DNA of 45,015 nt from Nevskiaceae bacterium (GCA_004297005.1 SCVA01000054.1:1-45015); one strand, 5' to 3'. Positions 7,832 to 15,464 are shown, counted from the first letter of the stretch. The notes: generated by a model from the letters alone, not told the origin. A program made the numbers and translations.

Positions 7832-8455
7832 TCACTGCATCCAGTGATAGTTGAAGCTGATGCTCACCCGCTCGGCCGATACCGGGTTGGCCGGCACCTC
7901 GTGGCGCAGCCAGCTTTCGAACAGGATCAGCTGACCGGCCTGGGCCGGAACGCTGATGTGCGGCTGCTGCGCCGGATCGGCGTCGGCACGGCGCATCGGC
8001 GCCGCCATCAGCCGCGACAGGCGCGGGTCCTCGAACTTGAGTCCGGGGCAGCCGCGCGGCGTCTTCACGTAGTAGGTGCCGCTGATGACCGCCTGTGGAT
8101 GCAGGTGAAAACTGTGGGCGCAGCCCTTGGGCATGACGTTCACCCAGCAGTCGGTCATCGCCAGCCGCCCGCCGCCCAGCTCCCAAGCCAGGGCCTTGGC
8201 GTAGCTGCGCACCTGGCGATCGATGCGCCGCTCCAGGTCCATGAAGCTGGACGAGAACTGGTGCAGGCGGTCCATCGAGCCATAGCTGGTGTAGCCGCCC
8301 GGATAGTTCTTCGCCGACCACTGCTGGCCGGCGCGGTCAAACTCGCGCAGCTGAGCGATCTCACGCAGCAGTTCGGCGTTGTAACGGGCGGCACCCTGAC
8401 GCAGCAGCGGCGCGTGGTGGACCAGGGTCGGGAACCAGCTTTTGATATTGGCCAT
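7832..8455 (-). CDS. TIGR02466-family putative 2-oxoglutarate/Fe(II) oxygenase
   Basis: The 207-residue protein has the TIGR02466 pattern: MANIKSWFPTLVHHAPL at the start, then CWVNVMPKGCAHSFHLHP followed by SGTYYVKTP, and a distal LRHEVPANP. His117/His119 and His185 are likely iron ligands, and Arg196 in RVSISFNY fits the 2OG carboxylate-binding position. The substrate is unknown; some family members are encoded near polysaccharide or peptide modification genes. Here it sits between panD and pgi. A terminator ends only 7 bases before its ATG, so it probably has weak or separate expression. Similarity to a family is clear, but the reaction is not. Confidence 0.82.
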   Translation of the reverse strand: MANIKSWFPTLVHHAPLLRQGAARYNAELLREIAQLREFDRAGQQWSAKNYPGGYTSYGSMDRLHQFSSSFMDLERRIDRQVRSYAKALAWELGGGRLAMTDCWVNVMPKGCAHSFHLHPQAVISGTYYVKTPRGCPGLKFEDPRLSRLMAAPMRRADADPAQQPHISVPAQAGQLILFESWLRHEVPANPVSAERVSISFNYHWMQ

Positions 8456-8460
8456 GGGCG

Positions 8461-8492
8461 GATAAGAAAACGCCCGCTGGTGAGCGGGCGTT
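8461..8492 (-). terminator. Intrinsic terminator after panD, just before the oxygenase gene
   Basis: On the minus strand, arms AACGCCCGCT and AGCGGGCGTT (10 bp) enclose a CACC loop and run into TTTTCTT. It lies about 100 bases after the panD stop and just before the next ATG (8455), so it could also attenuate transcription into that gene. Confidence 0.88.
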
Positions 8493-8593
8493 GTAAAGAA
8501 GGTTCAGTGGCTCGCCGAGGCCAACAAGCTACACGGCACGGGACCTCAAGCCGGGCAGCCTTCGGCTTGCGCGCTGCTACGCGGCGCGGGGCC

Positions 8594-8977
8594 TCAGGCT
8601 GCCATCTGCACCGGAATGGTGTTGGCGGTGCGGGCGACGCCGTTCTGGTCGTTGCAGTAGATCAGGCGTGGCTTGTAGCTGCGCGCCTGGGCCTCGTCCA
8701 TGTCGGCATAGATGGCGATGATCGCCTTGTCGCCGACCCGCGCCTTGTGGGCGGCGGCACCGTTCACCGAGATGATGCCGGAGCCTTCCTCGGCACGGAT
8801 GGCGTAGGTGGTGAAGCGCTCGCCATTGCTGACGTTGTAGATCTGGATCTGCTCGAACTCCAGGATGCCGGCGAGATCCAGCAGCTTGCCGTCGATGGCG
8901 CAGGAGCCGTCATAGTCGAGTTCGGAGTGGGTGACGCGGACAGCGTGCAGCTTGCACTTGAGCATGGTGAGACGCAT
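8594..8977 (-). CDS. panD: Aspartate 1-decarboxylase precursor
   Basis: PanD makes beta-alanine from aspartate for pantothenate synthesis. The proenzyme self-cleaves at Gly24-Ser25, and that site (DYDGSCAID) is present at exactly those residues, giving the pyruvoyl-bearing alpha chain. [14 protein letters not shown] near the C-terminus is also typical. Length (127 aa) is normal. The start is set by AGAGGAAG about 9 bases upstream of the ATG at 8977. It is separated from panC by a 200-bp repeat-bearing gap, so it is probably transcribed on its own. A terminator follows downstream. Confidence 0.97.
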   Translation of the reverse strand: MRLTMLKCKLHAVRVTHSELDYDGSCAIDGKLLDLAGILEFEQIQIYNVSNGERFTTYAIRAEEGSGIISVNGAAAHKARVGDKAIIAIYADMDEAQARSYKPRLIYCNDQNGVARTANTIPVQMAA

Positions 8978-9007
8978 GGCTGGCTTCCTCTTGCCGGGGT
9001 CAGCGTC

Positions 9008-9080
9008 GGCGGCCCACTAAGACATGCGCCTTCGCTGTAACGTTATTCAAGCAAGCGGGCGGCCCACTAAGACATACGCC
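9008..9080. repeat. 23-bp direct repeat, two copies, in the panC-panD gap
   Basis: GGCGGCCCACTAAGACATxC followed by GCC occurs at 9008-9030 and 9058-9080 with one mismatch (G versus A), exactly 50 bp apart start to start. The gap is the only sizeable space in the pan cluster and lies upstream of panD, so these may be protein-binding sites (inference). Confidence 0.75.
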
Positions 9081-9110
9081 CGGTTCGTGACGTTGCCGTC
9101 GCGAGGTATT

Positions 9111-9128
9111 CGTGACGCTTCCGTCACG
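9111..9128. repeat. Perfect 7-bp inverted repeat upstream of panD
   Basis: CGTGACG and CGTCACG flank CTTC. A related half-site (TTCGTGACGTTGCCGTC) lies at 9084-9100. No T-run follows on the minus strand, so a regulator site or mRNA hairpin is more likely than a terminator. Confidence 0.55.
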
Positions 9129-9177
9129 GATTGGAAATTAGTTTAGAACAAATGTGACTTCGTTCAAACCTCGTTGG

Positions 9178-10023
9178 TCAGCCGGAGGCCACCGTCAGGT
9201 TGTCGATCAGACGGGTACGGCCCAGATAGGCCGCCACCAACAGCACCCAGGCGGCATCGGTTTCGGTTGGCAACTGGAGGTTCGGCCGCCGAATGGCGAC
9301 ATATTGCGGACGGAAGCCAGCACGTTGCAGGCTACCGGCAGCTTCGGACTGCAGCGCCAGGTAGTCCCTGCGCCCTTGGCGCAGGCCTTCCGACATGTCC
9401 TGTAGCACCCGATGGACGGTCGCCGCCCTACCCCGCTCATCGGCGCTCAGGTACTGGTTGCGGGAAGACAGCGCCAGGCCATCCACATCCCGCAGCGTGG
9501 GCACGCCCAGCACCTCGATCGGCAGGCAGAGATCGGCGACCAGCTGCCGGATCACCGCCAGCTGCTGGTAGTCCTTCTGCCCGAACAAGGCCAGATCCGG
9601 CTGCACCAGGTTGAACAGGATGCAGACCACGGTCGCCACGCCCTCGAAATGGCCGGGGCGGAACTCGCCCTCCAGCATCTCGGTAACGCCGTGTACCTGC
9701 ACGGTGCTGTGCCCTACACCCTGCGGATACACCTCTTCGACGCTGGGCGCGAACAGCAGGTCGCAGCCAGCCTCGGTGAGCTTCTCGGTATCGGCCGGCA
9801 AGCTGCGCGGATAGCGGCCGTAGTCCTCGTTGGGGCCGAACTGCAAGGGGTTCACGAACACGCTGGCGACCACCCGCCCAGCCCGTAGCCGACCCTGGCG
9901 TACCAGCTCGATGTGCCCCGCGTGCAGATTGCCCATGGTCGGCACGAAGGCAATCGCCTCGCCGGCCCGTCGCCACTCGCGGCACTGGCGGCGCAACTCC
10001 GCCACCGTATGGACAACGATCAT
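9178..10023 (-). CDS. panC: Pantoate--beta-alanine ligase (pantothenate synthetase)
   Basis: PanC condenses pantoate with beta-alanine using ATP to give pantothenate. The nucleotidyl-transferase signatures are present: PTMGNLHAGHIELV (HxGH) near residue 28 and SSRNQYLS (KMSKS-like). GQKDYQQLAVI and FGPNEDYGRYPR are also typical. Length is 281 aa. The reading frame is open far upstream, but the start must be the ATG at 10023, which overlaps the panB stop as ATGA. That puts panB and panC in one translationally coupled unit. It is followed by the 200-bp gap before panD. Confidence 0.97.
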   Translation of the reverse strand: MIVVHTVAELRRQCREWRRAGEAIAFVPTMGNLHAGHIELVRQGRLRAGRVVASVFVNPLQFGPNEDYGRYPRSLPADTEKLTEAGCDLLFAPSVEEVYPQGVGHSTVQVHGVTEMLEGEFRPGHFEGVATVVCILFNLVQPDLALFGQKDYQQLAVIRQLVADLCLPIEVLGVPTLRDVDGLALSSRNQYLSADERGRAATVHRVLQDMSEGLRQGRRDYLALQSEAAGSLQRAGFRPQYVAIRRPNLQLPTETDAAWVLLVAAYLGRTRLIDNLTVASG

Positions 10024-10880
10024 GACTTGGTGCTCGCCGGCATATCGAAGCAGTGCTCCGGCGCCGGATAGGCGCCGGACTTCACCTCGCGCACATAGGC
10101 GGCGATGGCCGCCTCGATCAACCCACCCTTCTCGCCACGGGCGACGGCACCCGGCATGTAGTTTTTCACGAAGCGCGGGGTGCGCCCCAGGGTCACCTGC
10201 GGCGAGATGCCAAGCAGATCCTGCAAGACCAGGATCTGACCATCGACCCCGGCACCGGCACCGATGCCGATCACCGGTACCGGCGACTCGGCGGTGATGC
10301 GCGCGCCCAGCCCGGCCGGGATGCATTCCAGCAGCAGCAAGTCGGCACCGGCCTCGGCCAGCACCTTGGCGTCGTGCAGCATCGCCTCGGCGGCGGCGTC
10401 CTCGCGGCCCTGCACCTTGAAGGCGCCCATCTTGTGGATGAATTGCGGTTGCAGGCCCAGGTGGGCGCAGACCGGCACGCCGCGCACCGACAGGTATTCG
10501 ACGATGGAGGCCTGCTCGCGGCCGCCTTCCAGCTTCACCATCTTGGCGCCGCCCTGCTGCATCAGCCGCTGGCTGGAGTCGAGCGCGCGGTCAAGCGTGG
10601 CATAGCTCAAAAACGGCAGGTCGGCGATCAGGAAGGCGCGCTTCAGATGCGGCGCCACCGCCTTGGAGTGGTAGACGATGTCATCCACGGTCACCGGCGT
10701 GGTGGTGTTGCCGCCGTGGATGACCATGCCCAGGGAGTCGCCGATCAGCACCACGTCGACGCCGGCGCGGTCTTCGAGCAGGGCGAAGCTGGCGTCGTAG
10801 GCGGTCAGACAGGCGATCTTCTCGCCGGCCTCGCGCATCTTGCGCAGCTCGGCAACGTGCAGCGGTTTGATGGATTCCAT
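10020..10880 (-). CDS. panB: 3-methyl-2-oxobutanoate hydroxymethyltransferase
   Basis: PanB transfers a hydroxymethyl group from methylene-tetrahydrofolate to ketoisovalerate, the first committed step to pantothenate. Signatures: CLTAYDASFA, VVLIGDSLGMVIHG (metal-binding Asp), AKMVKLEGG, VPVCAHLGLQPQ, LECIP (catalytic Glu) and GIGAGAGVDGQILVL. Length (286 aa) is slightly long but normal. An extended -10 sequence lies about 35-43 bases before the ATG. It is coupled to panC by an ATGA overlap. folK, a folate gene, sits just upstream beyond a kinase gene. Confidence 0.98.
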   Translation of the reverse strand: MESIKPLHVAELRKMREAGEKIACLTAYDASFALLEDRAGVDVVLIGDSLGMVIHGGNTTTPVTVDDIVYHSKAVAPHLKRAFLIADLPFLSYATLDRALDSSQRLMQQGGAKMVKLEGGREQASIVEYLSVRGVPVCAHLGLQPQFIHKMGAFKVQGREDAAAEAMLHDAKVLAEAGADLLLLECIPAGLGARITAESPVPVIGIGAGAGVDGQILVLQDLLGISPQVTLGRTPRFVKNYMPGAVARGEKGGLIEAAIAAYVREVKSGAYPAPEHCFDMPASTKS

Positions 10881-10914
10881 GCGCGGCGTTCAGGCCCGGG
10901 AAAAGCGGGCGCGG

Positions 10915-10923
10915 ACTATAACA
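10915..10923 (-). promoter_or_regulatory. Extended -10 promoter candidate for panBC
   Basis: TGTTATAGT on the minus strand matches the extended -10 pattern TGnTATAAT. It sits 35 bases before the panB ATG in the 62-bp gap after the kinase gene. No good -35 hexamer is visible, as is usual for extended -10 promoters. Confidence 0.45.
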
Positions 10924-10942
10924 AACGGGCCGCGGCCAGCCC

Positions 10943-11590
10943 TCAGAGCAGCTCGGCCTGGCGCAGACGCGTGTAACCGCGCGGTCGGGCCAGTACCGCG
11001 AGCAGCTCCTGATAGAGCTCCGGCTGGGCGACCAGATCCACCTGGGAGACGTCGACCTCGATCACCGGCGCGGCCTGATAGCGGCCAAAAAAACGGGCGT
11101 AGCGGGCGCTCAGGTCTTCCAGATAGCGGGCGTCGATGCCAGCCTCGTAGTCGCGGCCACGGCGGGCGATGCGCTCCAGCAGGGTTTCGATAGGGCCGGT
11201 GAGGTAGATCACCGCATCCGGCGCGGGGACATCCCAGGCCAGACGCTGGAACAGGGTTTCGTAGAGCGCCAGATCGGCCGGCGACAGGGTCAGCTCGGCG
11301 AACAGGCGATCCTTGTCGAACAGGAAGTCGGCGACCCAATGGCGGTCGAACAGATCGCCCTGCTGAAAAGTCTCGACCTGCCCGGCGCGTTGCAGCAGGA
11401 AGCCCAACTGCGCCGGCAAGGCACCGCCGACCGGATCGCGGTAGAAGCGCGGCAGGAAGGGATTGTCCTCCGGCTTTTCCAGCAACAGGCGGGCGCCGGT
11501 GTCGGCGGCCAGGCGACGCGCCAGCGTGGTCTTGCCGGCGCCGATCGGCCCTTCCACCACCAGGTAGGGCAGACGCGGATTCAGGCCCAA
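10943..11590 (-). CDS. Deoxynucleoside kinase family protein
   Basis: The 215-residue P-loop kinase belongs to the dCK/dGK-like family that phosphorylates deoxynucleosides for salvage. Walker A is GPIGAGKTTLARRLA near residue 14. LFDRHWVADF stands where the family has its ERS/DRS motif. ARRGRDYEAGIDARYLEDL is the Arg-rich lid with the adenine-binding region. Substrate preference cannot be read from sequence. It overlaps the folK 3' end by 10 bases. Its place between folK and panB suggests co-transcription with the cofactor genes rather than a shared pathway. Confidence 0.88.
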   Translation of the reverse strand: MGLNPRLPYLVVEGPIGAGKTTLARRLAADTGARLLLEKPEDNPFLPRFYRDPVGGALPAQLGFLLQRAGQVETFQQGDLFDRHWVADFLFDKDRLFAELTLSPADLALYETLFQRLAWDVPAPDAVIYLTGPIETLLERIARRGRDYEAGIDARYLEDLSARYARFFGRYQAAPVIEVDVSQVDLVAQPELYQELLAVLARPRGYTRLRQAELL

Positions 11591-12060
11591 GGCGCGATCT
11601 CCCAGGCCGGCAGCGCGGCCAGGCGGGCACCGATCGGGCCATGGCCGGGCAGCTCCAGTGTCGGCGCGATCTCGGCCAGGGGTTGCAGTACAAACACCCG
11701 GTTCGCGAGCTCGGGATGCGGCAACTTCAGTCGCTCGTCGTCGATCCGGCTGTCGCCGTGCAGCAAGAGGTCGAGGTCGAGGCGGCGCGCGCCCCAGCGC
11801 TCGCCGCGCACGCGGCCGGCGTCCTGCTCGATGGCCTGCATCCGGTCCAGCAGCGCGTGAGGGCCCAGGCCGGTTTCCAGCGCCGCCACCGCATTGCAGT
11901 AGTCGGGCTGCCCGGCCGGACCCAGCGGCGCGCTGCGGTACAGGCGCGAACGCACCAGGAGCCGCGTCTGCGGCAACTGGGCCAGGCGATTCAGGGCGGA
12001 TTCGATCTGCAAGGCCGGCTCGCCGAGGTTGGCCCCCAGCGCGACGTAGGCCTTAAGCAT
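11581..12060 (-). CDS. folK: 2-amino-4-hydroxy-6-hydroxymethyldihydropteridine diphosphokinase
   Basis: HPPK transfers pyrophosphate from ATP to the pterin alcohol in folate synthesis. AYVALGANLGEP at the start and the HPPK signature RWGARRLDLDLLL are clear, with LPHPELANRVFVLQPLAEI following. I chose the ATG at 12060 (MLKAYVALGANLG), which overlaps the pcnB stop by 8 bases. An ATG five codons further upstream (12075) is also in frame, but the shorter start fits the family. Length is 159 aa. Confidence 0.96.
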   Translation of the reverse strand: MLKAYVALGANLGEPALQIESALNRLAQLPQTRLLVRSRLYRSAPLGPAGQPDYCNAVAALETGLGPHALLDRMQAIEQDAGRVRGERWGARRLDLDLLLHGDSRIDDERLKLPHPELANRVFVLQPLAEIAPTLELPGHGPIGARLAALPAWEIAPWA

Positions 12061-13357
12061 CCGCCGGTGCGCCACCGCGGCGGCGACCGCTGCGGCGGCG
12101 ACGCTTCTTGGCCGGTGCAGCGCCAGCTACTTCCGGGGCGTTGTCCTCCCCGTCATCCGGCTGTTCCGGCAACACCGCCCCGGATTGCGCCGCCGTCCAC
12201 CAGCGGGCGATCTGCGGATCGGCATCGCCGGTCTCGGCGCGCAACACCAGGAAGTCGTAGGCGGCCCGGAAGCGAGGATGCGCCAGCAGGCGCTTGGGCT
12301 TGTTGCCCTGCAGTTGATCGAAGCGCGGCTGCAGCTCCCAGATCTCCTGCATGGGCATGGAGAAGCGCTTGGGGATGGTCACCTGCTGGCAGGCGCGGGC
12401 AATCGCCTCGTTGGAGGCCTGCGCCAAGGCAGCATTGGGGTGATGCCCCTGCTCGGACTGCAGCTGCACGAAGCGCTCGGCCACCACCGGCCAGAGCAGC
12501 GCGGCATAGAGAAAGGCCGGCGTCACCGGCATGTCGGCCTCGATGCGCGCGGCGGTATTGGCCAGTGCGCGCTCGACGAAGCCGGCCATCGCCGGATACC
12601 GCTGCAAGGTCGCCTCGGCGTCCGGGAACATCTGGCCGTACAGACCGTAGGCGCGCAGGCCGCGGAAATTGGCCACCGCCTCGCGGCTCATCAGCAGCTT
12701 GATGATCTCGTCGAACAGGCGCGCCGGCGGAATCTCTCGCAGCAGCGGCGCCAGGCGATGGATCGGCTCGGCGGTATTGGGCTCGATCTCGAAATCCAGC
12801 TTGCTGCTGATGCGCACCGCCCGCAGCATGCGCACCGGGTCTTCGCGGTAGCGCAGCTCGGGGTCGCCGATCAGCCGCAGCACGCGGTCCTGCACATCCT
12901 CGGCGCCGCCAACATAGTCGACCACCGAGTAGTCGCGGATGTCGTAATAGAGGGCGTTGACGGTGAAATCGCGGCGGAAGGCGTCGGACTCCAGATTGCC
13001 GTACTGGTTGTCCGACAGGATGCGGCCGGTCTCGTCGCGCTCGTGACTGTCGGTGATCGCGCCACGGAAGGTGGTGACCTCGATGATCTCGTCGCCGAAG
13101 CGGACATGGGCGATCACGAAGCGGCGGCCGATCAGGCGGGCGTTGCGGAACACCCGGCGCATCTCTTCCGGATGCGCGCTGGTGGCGATGTCGAAATCCT
13201 TGGGCTCGATGCCGGCCAGGATGTCGCGCACCGCCCCCCCCACCAGATGGGCCTCGTGGCCGGCGTCGCGCAGGCCATACAGCACCTTCAGTGCGGCGGG
13301 GGAGATGAGCTTGCGCGAGACCGGGTGGTCTTCGCGAGGAATGCGGCGGGGTTCCAA
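12053..13357 (-). CDS. pcnB: Poly(A) polymerase I (start codon uncertain, no ATG)
   Basis: PcnB adds 3' poly(A) tails to RNAs and so promotes their decay. The nucleotidyltransferase head is clear (HLVGGAVRDILAG, KDFDIATSAHPEEM), and LIGRRFVIAHVRF is the segment that separates poly(A) polymerase from tRNA CCA-transferase. The C-terminus has a very basic tail (KKRRRRSGRRRGG), as in E. coli. There is no ATG before the conserved region: the first in-frame Met is in HPEEM, beyond the catalytic motif. In-frame candidates are TTG at 13402 (inside the tRNA terminator), TTG at 13357 (used here) and ATT at 13342, whose next residues PREDHPVSRK align with E. coli PcnB PREQHAISRK. E. coli pcnB itself is known to start at AUU. 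folK follows with an 8-base overlap. Confidence 0.94.
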   Translation of the reverse strand: MEPRRIPREDHPVSRKLISPAALKVLYGLRDAGHEAHLVGGAVRDILAGIEPKDFDIATSAHPEEMRRVFRNARLIGRRFVIAHVRFGDEIIEVTTFRGAITDSHERDETGRILSDNQYGNLESDAFRRDFTVNALYYDIRDYSVVDYVGGAEDVQDRVLRLIGDPELRYREDPVRMLRAVRISSKLDFEIEPNTAEPIHRLAPLLREIPPARLFDEIIKLLMSREAVANFRGLRAYGLYGQMFPDAEATLQRYPAMAGFVERALANTAARIEADMPVTPAFLYAALLWPVVAERFVQLQSEQGHHPNAALAQASNEAIARACQQVTIPKRFSMPMQEIWELQPRFDQLQGNKPKRLLAHPRFRAAYDFLVLRAETGDADPQIARWWTAAQSGAVLPEQPDDGEDNAPEVAGAAPAKKRRRRSGRRRGGAPADA

Positions 13358-13382
13358 ACGGGATCGACCAGGGTGGTAAACG

Positions 13383-13410
13383 AAAAAGGTTTGCCGGAGC
13401 AAACCTTTTT
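13383..13410 (-). terminator. Intrinsic terminator of tRNA-Glu, overlapping the pcnB leader
   Basis: Arms AAAAAGGTTTGC and GCAAACCTTTTT form a perfect 12-bp stem with a 4-base loop, followed on the minus strand by CGTTT. It starts 22 bases after the tRNA 3' end. Its A/T-rich arms make it potentially bidirectional. Any pcnB transcript from the tRNA promoter must read through it. Confidence 0.88.
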
Positions 13411-13432
13411 GGGGACCAGAAACAGCAAAATC

Positions 13433-13508
13433 TGGCGCTCCTACCGGGATTCGAACCCGGGTTTAAGCCTTGAGAGGGCTCCGTCCTAGGCCTCTAGACG
13501 ATAGGAGC
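13433..13508 (-). tRNA. tRNA-Glu (anticodon CTC)
   Basis: The gene is 76 bases long with CCA encoded. The acceptor stem GCTCCTA pairs with TAGGAGC, the D arm is GTCTAGAGGCCTAGGAC, the anticodon stem GAGCC/GGCTT encloses the loop CTCTCAA (anticodon CTC, reading GAG), and the T arm CCGGG-TTCGAAT-CCCGG is perfect. The D arm is that of bacterial tRNA-Glu. Confidence 0.96.
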
Positions 13509-13517
13509 AAGGCGCGC

Positions 13518-13523
13518 ATTGTA
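13518..13523 (-). promoter_or_regulatory. -10 element of the tRNA-Glu promoter
   Basis: TACAAT on the minus strand lies 9 bases before the tRNA 5' end and is followed by the GC-rich discriminator GCGCGCC, typical of stringently controlled stable-RNA promoters. The region 17 bases upstream (TAGCTG) is a poor -35 match. Confidence 0.5.
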
Positions 13524-13683
13524 GCGGCGGCGACGCCAATCAGCTACCGGTTTTCGCGAGTTTGGTTTGCCCGGCTTGAATCAGCCTGGCAGCAGAAAGC
13601 CCAGGCACACCGGCCCCACCGCTGGGGCCGCGCAGGGTCTTGGGTGACAATAGCCTCAAAGTTCTGGATGCGAGCCTGTTCCG

Positions 13684-14190
13684 ATGACTGACCTGGTATT
13701 GCCAGCGCCGCTGTGGCGCCGGCTGGTGGCGCTGAGCTACGACGGCCTGCTGTATGTGGCGCTGTTGATGGCCGGCCTGGTGCTCGCCATCCCCTTCGTC
13801 GCCTTCGTGGTGGCAGACGATGCCCGCACGCCGCTGCACAACTATGTGATCCTGCAGGCCTATGGATTTTTGGTCGGCGCTGGCTTCTTCGGCTGGTTCT
13901 GGACCCGCGGCGGCCAGACCCTGGGCATGCGCGTCTGGCGCCTGCAGGTACGGCGCCTGGACGGTGCGCCGCTGCGCTGGCCGGTCGCCATCCTGCGCTT
14001 CACCGCCGGACTGGTGCCGGTACTGGCCGGACTCTGGCTGGGCAAGCAGTTTGGCCCGCCGGCCTACGGCGCTGCCCTGCTCGGCTACCTGCCCTGCCTG
14101 CTGTCCAGCCGCGGCCAAGCTTTCAACGACCTGATCGCCGGGACCGAGGTGGTGGAACTGCCCAAGCCAGTCACCAAACCGGCGGCCTGA
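13684..14190 (+). CDS. RDD family integral membrane protein
   Basis: The 168-residue protein has three to four membrane segments (about 15-45, 55-75, 100-120, 125-145). LWRRLVALSYDGLL near the start holds the Arg and Asp of the RDD signature, and GQTLGMRVWRLQV and QAFNDLIAGTEVV are typical of the family. Function is unknown; some RDD proteins are linked to ion transport. It is convergent with lptG, with 6 bases between stops. That pairing is recurrent in related genomes. Confidence 0.9.
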   Translation: MTDLVLPAPLWRRLVALSYDGLLYVALLMAGLVLAIPFVAFVVADDARTPLHNYVILQAYGFLVGAGFFGWFWTRGGQTLGMRVWRLQVRRLDGAPLRWPVAILRFTAGLVPVLAGLWLGKQFGPPAYGAALLGYLPCLLSSRGQAFNDLIAGTEVVELPKPVTKPAA

Positions 14191-14196
14191 GGTGGT

Positions 14197-15261
14197 TCAG
14201 CGCAGCCGGCTGATCCGCCAGCAACCGAGCAGCGCCCAGGCCAGGGTCGGCGTACCGGCGGCCAGCAGCGGTGGCCAGCCGTAGATCTGCCCCAGACTCA
14301 GACTGACCCGGTTGACCACGTAGAAGCCCACCCCCAGCAGGATGCCGATCAGCAGACGCTGGCCGGCACCGCTGTCGCGCAGGCCGCCGAAGGCGAATGG
14401 CACCGCGAACAGGGCCATGGCCATCACCGTCAGCGGTTCGATCAGCTTGCGCCAGAGCTGAAGACGGTATTGCTGGGCATCGAGCCGGTTGTCGTCGAGA
14501 TAGCCGATCAGCCGACGCAGCCCTCCCACCGAGATGGCCTGCGCTTCCAGCACATAGAGCTTCAGTACGTTCGGAGTGATCGCACCGCGCCACTCGCTAC
14601 TGGCCAGGTTCTGGGTCTCGGCCCGGCCAGCTTCCAGCAAGCGCGTTTCGCGCACCCCCGACAATTGCCAGCGGCCGTCGCGGTATTCGGCGCTGTCGGC
14701 AGCCAGCACCTGACTGAGGCGGAAGTCCGCCCCCAGACGATAGATCTCAACACCTTCGGCGCGGTCTTCAGCCAACAGGCTGCGGATACGCAGCACTTGG
14801 TCGCCATCGCGCAGCCAGACTGCCTTGCCGCCGCCCGCCGGGATGCCGCGCGCCCTGGCCTTGACCGCGTCGGCCGCCCGCTCGCCGGCCGGCGCCAGCA
14901 CTTCGCTGACCAGCCAACCCACCGCCCCCAGCAGGGCACCGGCCAGCAGCGTGGCCGCCGCGATTCTGGCCACCGAGAAGCCGGCGGCGCGCATGGCGGT
15001 CAACTCGCCCTGCCCGGAGAGGATTCCCAGGCCCATCAGGGCGCCAATCATGGCGACGATGGGCATCAGCAGAGACAGACCCGAGGGCAATTGCAGCAGG
15101 GTGGTCTGCAGCAACTGCACCACGCCGAAGCCACCCTTGCCGGTCTCGTCGGCCTCGGTCACCAAACTGATGAAGCTGTGGATCGCCAGCATGGCCAGCG
15201 CCACCACGGCGGTAGTGCCCAGTACGTGGCGGACGATATGCAGGGTCAGCAGGCGCGGCAT
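14197..15261 (-). CDS. lptG: LPS export ABC transporter permease LptG
   Basis: LptG is one of two inner-membrane permeases of LptB2FG, which extracts LPS and passes it to LptC/LptA. Three N-terminal membrane segments, a periplasmic beta-jellyroll (about 125-265) and three C-terminal segments fit the 354-residue length. MIGALMGLGILSGQGELTAMRAAGFS is the coupling-helix region; the end SLGQIYGWPPLLAAGTPTLAW is LptG-like rather than LptF-like. The gene is divergent from pepA, the position usually held by lptF. No lptF is present in this window. A sigma70-like promoter lies 90 bases upstream. Confidence 0.93.
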   Translation of the reverse strand: MPRLLTLHIVRHVLGTTAVVALAMLAIHSFISLVTEADETGKGGFGVVQLLQTTLLQLPSGLSLLMPIVAMIGALMGLGILSGQGELTAMRAAGFSVARIAAATLLAGALLGAVGWLVSEVLAPAGERAADAVKARARGIPAGGGKAVWLRDGDQVLRIRSLLAEDRAEGVEIYRLGADFRLSQVLAADSAEYRDGRWQLSGVRETRLLEAGRAETQNLASSEWRGAITPNVLKLYVLEAQAISVGGLRRLIGYLDDNRLDAQQYRLQLWRKLIEPLTVMAMALFAVPFAFGGLRDSGAGQRLLIGILLGVGFYVVNRVSLSLGQIYGWPPLLAAGTPTLAWALLGCWRISRLR

Positions 15262-15350
15262 GGGCGGGCGGCAGTGGAGCCTTGAAAGGCGGTCATCATC
15301 GCCGAATCAGGGGCAGGGGCGCGACCTGCTATCCGCGCCGCCGCAGCGAC

Positions 15351-15379
15351 AGTAAAATTAATGAAATCCACAATTTCAA
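15351..15379 (-). promoter_or_regulatory. Sigma70-type promoter for lptG
   Basis: On the minus strand TTGAAA (15379-15374, 5/6 to the -35 consensus) and TTTACT (15356-15351, 4/6 to the -10) are 17 bp apart, in the only AT-rich stretch of the lptG-pepA gap. Confidence 0.6.
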
Positions 15380-15464
15380 GCAGGCGTCGCCGTTTTTGCC
15401 ACCGAATTCCCATTTTCGACGCGCGCCCCTCATCAACCCTGAACCGATTCATTACTTTCCAACC

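Noticed and set aside
15282..15464. 61-codon N-terminal extension of pepA
   Set aside because: It covers the lptG promoter and has no PepA-like sequence; family alignment starts at MEYFVKSGN.
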